Assembly: GCA_016218925.1 (NCBI GenBank) | Contig: JACRCR010000196.1 | Coordinates: 1 to 49,310, forward strand | Direction: 5' to 3' | Length of the DNA stretch: 49,310 nt | Origin: Deltaproteobacteria bacterium | GTDB taxonomy: Bacteria > Desulfobacterota > Binatia > UBA1149 > CAITLU01 | In this document: piece by piece, positions 28,582 through 35,396 of the stretch | Layout of the letters: every line of letters starts with the position of its first letter | Numbering within the stretch: position 1 is the stretch's first letter | Notes under the pieces: generated by a model | Told to the model about the DNA's origin: nothing | Database searches by the model: none | The model's input: the letters and a program-made list of their open reading frames with translations, nothing else | Made by a program: the position numbers and the translations under genes

Positions 28582-29775
28582 TCAGGCGCTCGCGCGGTGG
28601 AGCTGCGCGGCGGCGGCCATGCGCCTGGCCTCGGCATCGGCCTGCAGCAGTACTTCGACGCTGTCGCACGGCAACGGAGTGTGGGCGTCCATGCAGGCCG
28701 ACACGGTTCGCGCGATGTCGCCAAAGCCGATGTCGTCGGCCAGAAAGCGCGCGACCGCTACCTCGTTGGCGGCATTGGCTACCGCCGGCATCGTCCCGCC
28801 GGCCGCCAGCGCGCGGTAGGCCAGCGCAAGACACGGAAAGCGAACCGGGTCGGGGCGGCCAAAGGTGAGCGTCCCGGCGGCTGCCAGGTCCAGACGCGGC
28901 AAGTGGGCGAGCTCGAGCACGTCGGGATGCGACAGCGCGTACGCGATCGGAATCGTCATGTCCGGAAGCGCCAGCACCGCAATCACCGACTCGTCGCGAT
29001 AGCGCACCAGCGCGTGAACGATGCTCTGCGGGTGGACCAGCACTTCGATGTCTCGCGGCTCGACGTCGAACAGCCACCGCGCCTCGATGACCTCGAGGCC
29101 CTTGTTCATCAACGTCGCCGAATCGATGGTGATCTTGCTGCCCATGTTCCAGGTGGGATGGCGCAGCGCCTGCTCGCGCGTGACCAAGCTGAGCTGCTCG
29201 GCGCTGTGTTCGCGAAACGGACCGCCCGACGCGGTCAGCACGATCTTGGCGACGTGGGCCGGGTCGCGACCGGCCAGCGCCTGGAAGACCGCGTTGTGCT
29301 CGCTGTCGACCGGAAGCAGACGCGCGCCGCTGGCGGCCGCGCGGCGGCGTACCAACTGCCCCGCCACCACCATCACTTCCTTGTTGGCCAGCGCGATGTC
29401 GATGCCCGCGTCGATCGCGGCCAAGGTCGGCTCGAGTCCGACGGCGCCGACCAGCGCCGAGACCAGCACCTCGGTCCCGGCGGCGCACGCCACCGCGCGC
29501 AAGCCCTCGGCGCCGTGACGAACGACAGGCGCGGCAGCTCCCATCTCGTTCGACAGCGCCGCTGCCAGCGCCGCGGCGTCGCGGGCGTCTCCTACCGAAA
29601 CCAGCGCGGGGCGGAACCGAAGCACGTGCTGCTTGACCAGGTCGGCGCGGCGCCCTGCCGCCAGCGCGACGATGCGAAAGCGCTGCGGGAAGCGCTCGAT
29701 CAGCGCCAGCGTGGTCGTACCGATCGAACCGGTGGAGCCGAGGATCGACACGCCCTTGGGAGCCGCGATAGCCAC
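28582..29775 (-). CDS. dxr: 1-deoxy-D-xylulose 5-phosphate reductoisomerase
   Basis: Dxr (IspC) makes 2-C-methyl-D-erythritol 4-phosphate, the first committed MEP step, using NADPH and a divalent metal. The 397-residue protein shows the NADPH loop GSTGSIG at residues 13-19, LLPVDSEHNAVFQAL with the metal ligands, SGGPFREH, and HPTWNMGSKITIDSATLMNKGLEVIEA split across the active site. The frame is open further upstream, but homology begins at about VSILGSTGSIG. The GTG at 29775 lies 7 bases from a strong promoter -10, so the message is probably leaderless. Together with ispG it indicates a MEP pathway. Confidence 0.95.
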   Translation of the reverse strand: MAIAAPKGVSILGSTGSIGTTTLALIERFPQRFRIVALAAGRRADLVKQHVLRFRPALVSVGDARDAAALAAALSNEMGAAAPVVRHGAEGLRAVACAAGTEVLVSALVGAVGLEPTLAAIDAGIDIALANKEVMVVAGQLVRRRAAASGARLLPVDSEHNAVFQALAGRDPAHVAKIVLTASGGPFREHSAEQLSLVTREQALRHPTWNMGSKITIDSATLMNKGLEVIEARWLFDVEPRDIEVLVHPQSIVHALVRYRDESVIAVLALPDMTIPIAYALSHPDVLELAHLPRLDLAAAGTLTFGRPDPVRFPCLALAYRALAAGGTMPAVANAANEVAVARFLADDIGFGDIARTVSACMDAHTPLPCDSVEVLLQADAEARRMAAAAQLHRASA

Positions 29776-29782
29776 GCCGGGC

Positions 29783-29811
29783 GTCTTAGGTTGCCGAAGG
29801 CAGGGTGTCAA
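29783..29811 (-). promoter_or_regulatory. dxr promoter (leaderless spacing)
   Basis: On the minus strand a perfect TTGACA (29806-29811) is followed after 17 bases by TAAGAC (29783-29788). Only 7 bases separate the -10 from GTG 29775, so transcription should begin at the start codon. It stands back to back with the TonB-receptor promoter, the two -35 boxes being 13 bases apart. Confidence 0.55.
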
Positions 29812-29824
29812 AGCCGGGCCGTTG

Positions 29825-29853
29825 TTGACAGCCCGCCGCCGCCTTCCTACGGT
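29825..29853 (+). promoter_or_regulatory. TonB-receptor operon promoter
   Basis: A perfect TTGACA (29825-29830) is followed after 17 bases by TACGGT (29848-29853). This leaves an untranslated leader of about 100 bases before the ATG at 29959. Its -35 faces the dxr -35, so both genes could share regulation. I see no Fur-box-like or cobalamin-riboswitch-like element in the leader. Confidence 0.45.
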
Positions 29854-29958
29854 TCGCGCGCTTTGCGCTGCGGCCCTCTTCGTTCCCTCTCGTCTTTTCG
29901 ACATTCCAGGTCGCCGGCGGCGCCGCGTCTGCGCTTCCGACGCGACGTTCGCTCGATC

Positions 29959-32040
29959 ATGCGCGGCGCGATCGTCAACCGGGCCGCGCTTCGCGCGATC
30001 GCGCAGTGGATGGTGTGCGCCATCACGCTGCACGCGCTGGTTGGCGTGGCCCGCGCCGACGACGCGGCGAAGGAAGCGGATGAACAGAACGAAGCGACCG
30101 AGTTGCAGCCGATCCTCGTCGAGGAGAAGAGCCCCGGCGACGGCGCACTACCCGAGCGCTCCTTCGAGACTGCCGAAGACAACGTCGGTTTCGGCGAGAC
30201 CATCCTGACACTGCCGGCGTGGCAGGGATTCGCCTCTGCCGCCGAACTGCTCGGTCAGAGCGTCGGCGCCCAGATCCGGCGCCAGGGCGGCCGCGAGGAC
30301 TTCGCGACACTGTCGGTACGTGGTGCGCCGGCGGGCCAGGTGCGCATCCTTCTGGACGGGGTGGCACTCGGGCGCGCCGACAACGCGGTGGTCAATATGG
30401 CCGACCTGCCGCTCGATTCGGTCGAGCGAATCGAGCTCTACCGAGGCTTCGCGCCGGTGGGGCTGACACCGATCTCCTCGGCCAGCGTGGTCAACCTGGT
30501 TACCCGCCAGCCCACGCGCGCGGAGTTCGGCGTGGCATCGGGGCTGGGCTCTTTCGGTTCCGGAAAGATATCCGCCCACGCCGCGGCGCCGGTTGGAACC
30601 GCAGCGAGCGCCGCCGCGTTCGCCACCTTCCGCACCACCGACGGCGACTTCGAGTACTTCTACAACGAAGGCACCGACTACAACCCCAATGACGGCGAGG
30701 TCCGCAAGCGCGCCAACAATCAGAGCGACGCCGTCGACGTGCTGCTGCGCTACCAGCGGCCGCTCGTCGAAGGCCTGAACCTGCAACTGCGCGACCAGGG
30801 GTTTTACAAGGACGAAGGGGTGCCAGGCCTGGCCAGAAAGTTTCCGCCCCACGCCACGCTCGAAACGGTGCGCAACACCTCGGTCGTGTTGGTCGAGGAC
30901 GACGACAAGCGCTGGGCCGTGGAAAGCAACCTGACCTACGAGAGGAAGGACCTGAGCGGCTTCGGTTTCCAGGACAACCGCGGTCGCACGCTGGCCTCCG
31001 CCACCCAGGGTCGCTGGAGCCGTCAGCTGGGGAAGTCGAACTTCGTGTCGGGAAGCGCCGAGGTCGCCTACGAGACCTTCCGGCAAACCTTCACCGAATC
31101 GGTATCGGTCCCCGACAGTTCCTCTGACCGTTGGTCGCTGGCGATGGCCGGCGGAGACGAGTGGACGCTGGCGCGCTGGAACCTCACGGCGAGCCTTCAA
31201 CTACGTCACCAGGAACTGTGGAACGGTTTCGACGGGACCGTCGCGGATGGAAGCAGCAACACGACCGACCGCTCCACCGACCCGCGCGTCGGTCTTCGCT
31301 GGCAGCCGCTGGCCGGCCTCGCCCTCAAAGGCAACATCGCCACCTACTACCGTCCGCCGACCTTCGACGAGCTGTTCGGAACCGACGGCTTTACGGAGGG
31401 GAATCCCGACCTCTCGCCGGAAACAGGCATAAATCGCGACATAGGCTGGGAATGGACTGCTTCGGTACCCCGATTTCGTCGCATCGAGGTCGGCTACGCC
31501 TACTTCCACAACAACATCGACGACGTAATCCTGGTGATTCCGAACTTCCAGCGCGTTGCCAAGGCGATCAACACCGCCAAGGCGCGCGTGCGCGGGCACG
31601 AGGCCAGGCTCGAACTCGAAGGACCTCACGGCTTCTCTTTGTCGGCCAACTACACCTACCAGGACGCCGAGAACCGCAGCCCGCGCGAATACGAGCTTGG
31701 TAAACAGCTTGCGAGCCTTGCTCCGCATGAGGCCCACACGCGCCTCAGTTGGACGCAGGGTCGCTTGTTCGTCGCGTACGATGCAGACCTCATCGGCGAG
31801 CACTACATCGACACCCCAAACGACAAGCCGCCGATCCCGACCCGCGTCACTCACTCGGTAGCGCTCGGTTTCGGCCCGTTCGCAGGTGGTTTTCGCGTGA
31901 TGCTCGAAGCCGACAATCTCGGCGATGACCTGACCCCGGACCAGATCGGGTTCCCGTTGCCGGGCAGGGCCTTCTTTGCAACGCTCAGTTGGTCGTCGGA
32001 GGGTGCGAGCGACGATCGAGGAACGGAGAATCATGACTAG
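29959..32040 (+). CDS. TonB-dependent outer-membrane receptor
   Basis: The 693-residue protein has a signal peptide ending ARA|DD, a possible TonB box (LQPILVEEK) at about residue 50, and a plug domain with LSVRGAPAGQVRILLDGVAL and DSVERIELYRG. A beta-barrel follows with RPPTFDELFG and GNPDLSPE, both typical of receptor C-terminal halves. It is related to the BtuB/CirA type. Ligand unknown: candidates are vitamin B12, iron chelates or glycans. After the last barrel strand (AFFATLSW) there is a 14-residue hydrophilic extension created by overlap with the next gene. The longer upstream frame is antisense to dxr and is rejected. It forms an operon with a dockerin-bearing propeller protein. Confidence 0.9.
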   Translation: MRGAIVNRAALRAIAQWMVCAITLHALVGVARADDAAKEADEQNEATELQPILVEEKSPGDGALPERSFETAEDNVGFGETILTLPAWQGFASAAELLGQSVGAQIRRQGGREDFATLSVRGAPAGQVRILLDGVALGRADNAVVNMADLPLDSVERIELYRGFAPVGLTPISSASVVNLVTRQPTRAEFGVASGLGSFGSGKISAHAAAPVGTAASAAAFATFRTTDGDFEYFYNEGTDYNPNDGEVRKRANNQSDAVDVLLRYQRPLVEGLNLQLRDQGFYKDEGVPGLARKFPPHATLETVRNTSVVLVEDDDKRWAVESNLTYERKDLSGFGFQDNRGRTLASATQGRWSRQLGKSNFVSGSAEVAYETFRQTFTESVSVPDSSSDRWSLAMAGGDEWTLARWNLTASLQLRHQELWNGFDGTVADGSSNTTDRSTDPRVGLRWQPLAGLALKGNIATYYRPPTFDELFGTDGFTEGNPDLSPETGINRDIGWEWTASVPRFRRIEVGYAYFHNNIDDVILVIPNFQRVAKAINTAKARVRGHEARLELEGPHGFSLSANYTYQDAENRSPREYELGKQLASLAPHEAHTRLSWTQGRLFVAYDADLIGEHYIDTPNDKPPIPTRVTHSVALGFGPFAGGFRVMLEADNLGDDLTPDQIGFPLPGRAFFATLSWSSEGASDDRGTENHD

Positions 32041-33397
32041 ACCGAGGCATCACGCGGCAAGCGTGCGACTGGTGTTTGGAGGCGTCGCGCTCTGGCTCTC
32101 GCTGGCGACCCACGCGGATGGTGCGCTGTGCGGTGACCCGAGTGGCGACGGCTTCGTACGCGCCAGCGACGCACTAGGGACCTTGAGAGCCGCGGTCGAC
32201 GGCGGCTACGATCGTCGCGCCGACGTCCGGCCCGAACCCAGCGACGACAACCCCGAGGCAGGCGACGGCAAACTGACGGCCAGCGACGCACTGGCCATCC
32301 TGAAGGTCGCGGTGTCAGATGAACTGCTGGACTGCGCCGGCGCCAACCAGCGTCGCACCGTCGTCAGCACCGCCGCGTACGACTACACCTCGGCGGGCAT
32401 CGCCGTCGTCGACATCGACAGTCACCAGGCCCACTGGAGAGGCGGCAGCGTCGGCGACGACTCCGTCATCCGCTGGCAAAGTGACCAGGCGGTGGTCATC
32501 AACCGCGAGGGATCCAACTCGCTTCAGGTAATCGATGTCGATCAGCCGGGTCTCCCGACCGTAAAAGAGTGCAGTGTCTGGGATGACTTCGATCCCAACC
32601 CGCAGGATCTGGTGCTGCTCTCGCCTACCAAGGGATACGTGACCCTCTACGGCAGCGGGAAACTGCTCGTCATCGACCCGGCGATTCTCGATCCCGCGGT
32701 CGATCCGGCGTGCGACTCGTTGATCGTCAAGAGGATCGATCTCGGGGCATTCGACGGCGACGGTGTCCCCGAGATGGATCAAATGGTCGTCATCGACGGA
32801 AGACTCTTCGTCTCGTTGCAGCGCCTCAACCCGTACCCACAGGTCCACGCGCCCGGCAAACTGGCCGTCATCGACACGTCTACCGATACCATCATCGGCA
32901 GCGTTGACCTGACGATCTCCAACCCGTTCGCGGCGACCAAGGGGCTCGTCTACGACGAGTTCGAAAAGCGAATCTACGTCGCCGGCCCCGGCACCCACGC
33001 CACTGACCTGAGCGACGGTGGCATCGAAGTCGTCAACCCGCAGACGCTGCAGTCCGAGGGCGTACTGGCGACCGGCGCAGAGCTTGGGGGCGATCTCTTC
33101 GACTTCGTATTGGCAGGGTCGAAGCGCGCCTACGGGGTGGTCGCCGGCCAAAGCGCGAACTCAGTCGTCGAGATCGACCTCGAGGCCGGCGCGGTCGAGC
33201 AGGTGCTGCTGAGCAGCACCGAACTGATCAGCGATATCGAACTGACCGAGCGCGGAGAACTCTGGGTAGCGTCGCGCGAGGATACCGACGAGATCAACCC
33301 CGGCCTTCGCATCTTCCGCATCAGCGACAACTCCGAACTCACACCGGCGCCGATACCCGTCGGCAGCCTCCCGTTCACGCTCACCTTCGCGCCGTAG
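32033..33397 (+). CDS. Secreted beta-propeller protein with N-terminal dockerin-like module
   Basis: The 454-residue protein starts at an ATG overlapping the receptor gene by 8 bases, with GGAG upstream. A signal peptide covers about residues 1-30. Residues 33-101 form a dockerin-like pair. The first Ca-binding loop is complete, with D35, S37, D39, G40 and D46, followed by ASDALGTLRAAV. The second, ending GDGKLTASDALAILKVAV with D78 and D85, has a degenerate first half. The rest is a seven-bladed-propeller-like domain with VVDIDSH, LQVIDVDQPG, LLVIDPAIL and LAVIDTSTDTIIGSVDL repeats, as in lactonase/surface propellers. It is probably an extracellular partner of the receptor; binding target unknown. 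Confidence 0.8.
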   Translation: MTRPRHHAASVRLVFGGVALWLSLATHADGALCGDPSGDGFVRASDALGTLRAAVDGGYDRRADVRPEPSDDNPEAGDGKLTASDALAILKVAVSDELLDCAGANQRRTVVSTAAYDYTSAGIAVVDIDSHQAHWRGGSVGDDSVIRWQSDQAVVINREGSNSLQVIDVDQPGLPTVKECSVWDDFDPNPQDLVLLSPTKGYVTLYGSGKLLVIDPAILDPAVDPACDSLIVKRIDLGAFDGDGVPEMDQMVVIDGRLFVSLQRLNPYPQVHAPGKLAVIDTSTDTIIGSVDLTISNPFAATKGLVYDEFEKRIYVAGPGTHATDLSDGGIEVVNPQTLQSEGVLATGAELGGDLFDFVLAGSKRAYGVVAGQSANSVVEIDLEAGAVEQVLLSSTELISDIELTERGELWVASREDTDEINPGLRIFRISDNSELTPAPIPVGSLPFTLTFAP

Positions 33398-33443
33398 CTC
33401 GCTTGCGCTGGCTCTGGCGCGGGGTGCGCGCTACGCGAGGGTC

Positions 33444-35057
33444 ATGGACGAACAGCAGGTCGGATCGCCAGCCGCGTGGCCAGCCGCGCTGCCCTGGCTG
33501 GTCGTGCTGTTCGCACTGTTCGCATGGCTCGGCCGCGTCGATCTGCTCACCCCGGACGAGGCCAGGCACGCCGAGATCGCGCGAGAGATGCTCGCGGGCG
33601 GCCACTGGCTGACCCCACGAATCTACGGAGAGCCCTACTACGACAAGCCGGCTCTGTTCTACTGGTTGATCGACGGCGGGTTGGCGCTGTTTCGCCCGAG
33701 CGCATGGGCGGCACGCCTTCCCTCGACGCTGGCGGCGCTGCTGAGCATCGTGGCGACGTCGTTCTGGGTAGGCAGGGCCTGGGGGCGCAGGACCGCGCAG
33801 ATTGTCGCCGTAGTCCTGGCAACCACGCTCTTCTTCGTAGCGGTGGGCCGCTACGTCGTCGTCGACATGCTGCTCACCGCCGGACTGACCGGCGCGCTGT
33901 CCTGGATGGGAGTGCTGTTGCTGGACCAGCCCGCGCGCCGTCTGCCGACCTGGCCGATGTACGTATTCATGGCACTCGGCTTCCTGGCCAAGGGACCGGT
34001 GGCGGTGGTGATCGTCGTCGCTGTGGCGGTAGTGATGGCGATCGTCGAAAAACGGCCGGCATTGCTGCTGGAACTGCGTCCCTTCTCCGGAGTTCTGATC
34101 GTGACCGCCCTGGCCGGCCCCTGGTACCTCGGCGCCTACCTGAGCGACCCTGCCTACATCAACACGTTCCTGTGGCACCACAACTTCGCACGATTCGCGG
34201 TGCCCGGCGCGCTGGAACACCAGCAGCCCTGGTACTTCTACCTGCTCGCGCTGCCGGTGTGCCTGCTACCGTGGAGCATCTTTCTGGCGCCGGCGCTTCG
34301 TCTGGCGTGGAGAAGCCCCAACACCGGGGTACGTCACGCGCTGGCCTGGGCGACGGTGGTGGTAGGCTTCTTCAGTTTCTCGCAGACCAAGCTGCCTACC
34401 TACGTGCTGTCGGCGTTCCCTGCGTTGCTCGCACTGGTAGCCGTGTACATCGACGAAACGCTGACACGGCGCAGCCCGGTCCCCAGGGCACTGGAGGCCG
34501 CAACCATCGCGTGGACGATTCTGGCCGCGACCATCGCGGTCGGCGGGGTAGTGTGGGTAGTTCTCGAAGCACCGTACACCTGGACGCGCACGGTGCTGGC
34601 ATTACCCGCGGTAGCGGTAGCTGTCTGGTCCTACCGCCACTCGCATCGGGCCGAGAGCCTGGTCGCGGCCGTGGCCGCGGCAGCGCTCTCGCTGATCATC
34701 GTCGTCTACGGCAGCGCAGCCGACGCGGTAAATTCGCACAAGAGTCAGCGCCGCGCGGCACAGATCGTCAAAGTCGAGTTGCCGGCCTACGCGGCCCTTG
34801 CCAGCTACCGCGTGGCTCCGCATGCGATGGCGTTCTACAGCGCACGCATGGTGCGGCGCTGCGCCGACCCGGAAAGTGCGACCGCCGAACTGATCGCCGG
34901 TGCCGACGCGGCGCTGCTGACGAGGCGGAAATTTCTTCCCGAACTCGGTCTCGAGCCGTTGCCGAGGTGGCTGGCGCTGGCTTGGTCGAGTGGCGATGGA
35001 CAGGTGCTGGTGGTGGGGGGGACGCTGGCAGCCAACCGACCTGTCGTACAAGAATGA
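33444..35057 (+). CDS. ArnT-like GT39 glycosyltransferase
   Basis: The 537-residue polytopic protein matches ArnT/PMT-family enzymes: LLTPDEARHAEIAREML with the catalytic-type D38-E39, then WLTPRIYGEPYYDKPALFYW, the WHHNFARF loop and SFSQTKLPTYVLSAFPALLAL. Enzymes of this type move a sugar from undecaprenyl phosphate to lipid A, lipids or proteins on the periplasmic face. No arn operon is nearby, so the donor may be another sugar. It begins 46 bases after the propeller gene behind a GAGG and may be co-transcribed. It is one of two GT39-type proteins in the window. Confidence 0.88.
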   Translation: MDEQQVGSPAAWPAALPWLVVLFALFAWLGRVDLLTPDEARHAEIAREMLAGGHWLTPRIYGEPYYDKPALFYWLIDGGLALFRPSAWAARLPSTLAALLSIVATSFWVGRAWGRRTAQIVAVVLATTLFFVAVGRYVVVDMLLTAGLTGALSWMGVLLLDQPARRLPTWPMYVFMALGFLAKGPVAVVIVVAVAVVMAIVEKRPALLLELRPFSGVLIVTALAGPWYLGAYLSDPAYINTFLWHHNFARFAVPGALEHQQPWYFYLLALPVCLLPWSIFLAPALRLAWRSPNTGVRHALAWATVVVGFFSFSQTKLPTYVLSAFPALLALVAVYIDETLTRRSPVPRALEAATIAWTILAATIAVGGVVWVVLEAPYTWTRTVLALPAVAVAVWSYRHSHRAESLVAAVAAAALSLIIVVYGSAADAVNSHKSQRRAAQIVKVELPAYAALASYRVAPHAMAFYSARMVRRCADPESATAELIAGADAALLTRRKFLPELGLEPLPRWLALAWSSGDGQVLVVGGTLAANRPVVQE

Positions 35058-35069
35058 ACAGTGCGACGA

Positions 35070-35165
35070 TGGCGGAGAAGGGAGGGAGTCGAACCCTCCG
35101 CCGACCGCTGAGGCCGGCATCACGGTTTTGAAGACCGGCCGGGCCACCGGACCCGATCCCTCTCC
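35070..35165 (-). tRNA. selC: Selenocysteine tRNA, anticodon TCA
   Basis: The minus strand folds as tRNA-Sec. It has an 8-bp acceptor stem (GGAGAGGG with CCTTCTCC), discriminator G, an encoded CCA (35070-35072), and a 6-bp D stem (CGGGTC/GGCCCG) with a 4-base loop. The anticodon loop is CTTCAAA with TCA at 35129-35131. The variable arm is long, with a 7-bp stem (GCCGGCC/GGTCGGC), and the T arm is GAGGG-TTCGACT-CCCTC. The 8+5 acceptor/T arrangement, long D stem and long variable arm together are diagnostic of bacterial Sec tRNA. Total length is 96 bases. The cell should therefore also have SelA, SelB and SelD and read some UGA codons as selenocysteine; none of these genes is in the window. Confidence 0.96.
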
Positions 35166-35203
35166 CCTCGGACACGGTTTCCACCCGAGTCCGCAGCCCT
35201 CAC

Positions 35204-35232
35204 GTCCTAGCGGCCGCTCTCGCGCAGGGCAA
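35204..35232 (-). promoter_or_regulatory. selC promoter
   Basis: On the minus strand TTGCCC (35227-35232) and TAGGAC (35204-35209) are separated by 17 bases. Transcription would start about 32 bases before the mature tRNA 5' end. The region between holds no other clear signal. Confidence 0.5.
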
Positions 35233-35239
35233 ACTCCGA

Positions 35240-35272
35240 CGTGGCACGCGTGCCACGAAAAGGCGCCTTTTC
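35240..35272. repeat. Two fused perfect palindromes
   Basis: An 18-bp palindrome (35240-35257, centre GCACGCGTGC) directly abuts and shares one base with a 16-bp palindrome (GAAAAGGCGCCTTTTC, 35257-35272). They sit between the selC promoter and the DUF1302 promoter. They could be protein-binding sites for dimeric regulators or part of a terminator. Two perfect palindromes back to back are unlikely by chance. Confidence 0.6.
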
Positions 35273-35289
35273 TGCGACTTTAGTTCGGG

Positions 35290-35318
35290 TTGCTCAAAGA
35301 TTGTCGGGATGTTCTAAT
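35290..35318 (+). promoter_or_regulatory. Candidate promoter of the DUF1302 gene
   Basis: TTGCTC (35290-35295) and TCTAAT (35313-35318, five of six consensus bases) are 17 bases apart. This leaves a leader of about 70 bases before the ATG at 35397. It is one of the few -10 boxes here close to the classical TATAAT. Confidence 0.45.
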
Positions 35319-35396
35319 GCCTCCACTTTTCGTCTTCTAGGACCGACACGACGAGTGCGCGAGGGAGCGGCTCGTCGGTCGCAAGAGGGGTTTGGA

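Noticed and set aside
28390..29958. Upstream extension of the TonB-receptor frame
   Set aside because: It lies antisense to dxr and part of the WWHL gene; signal peptide and homology begin at the ATG 29959.
35166..35396. Cobalamin or other riboswitch upstream of the outer-membrane protein genes
   Set aside because: Neither the DUF1302 leader nor the TonB-receptor leader shows a recognisable riboswitch core; only palindromes and promoter boxes were found.
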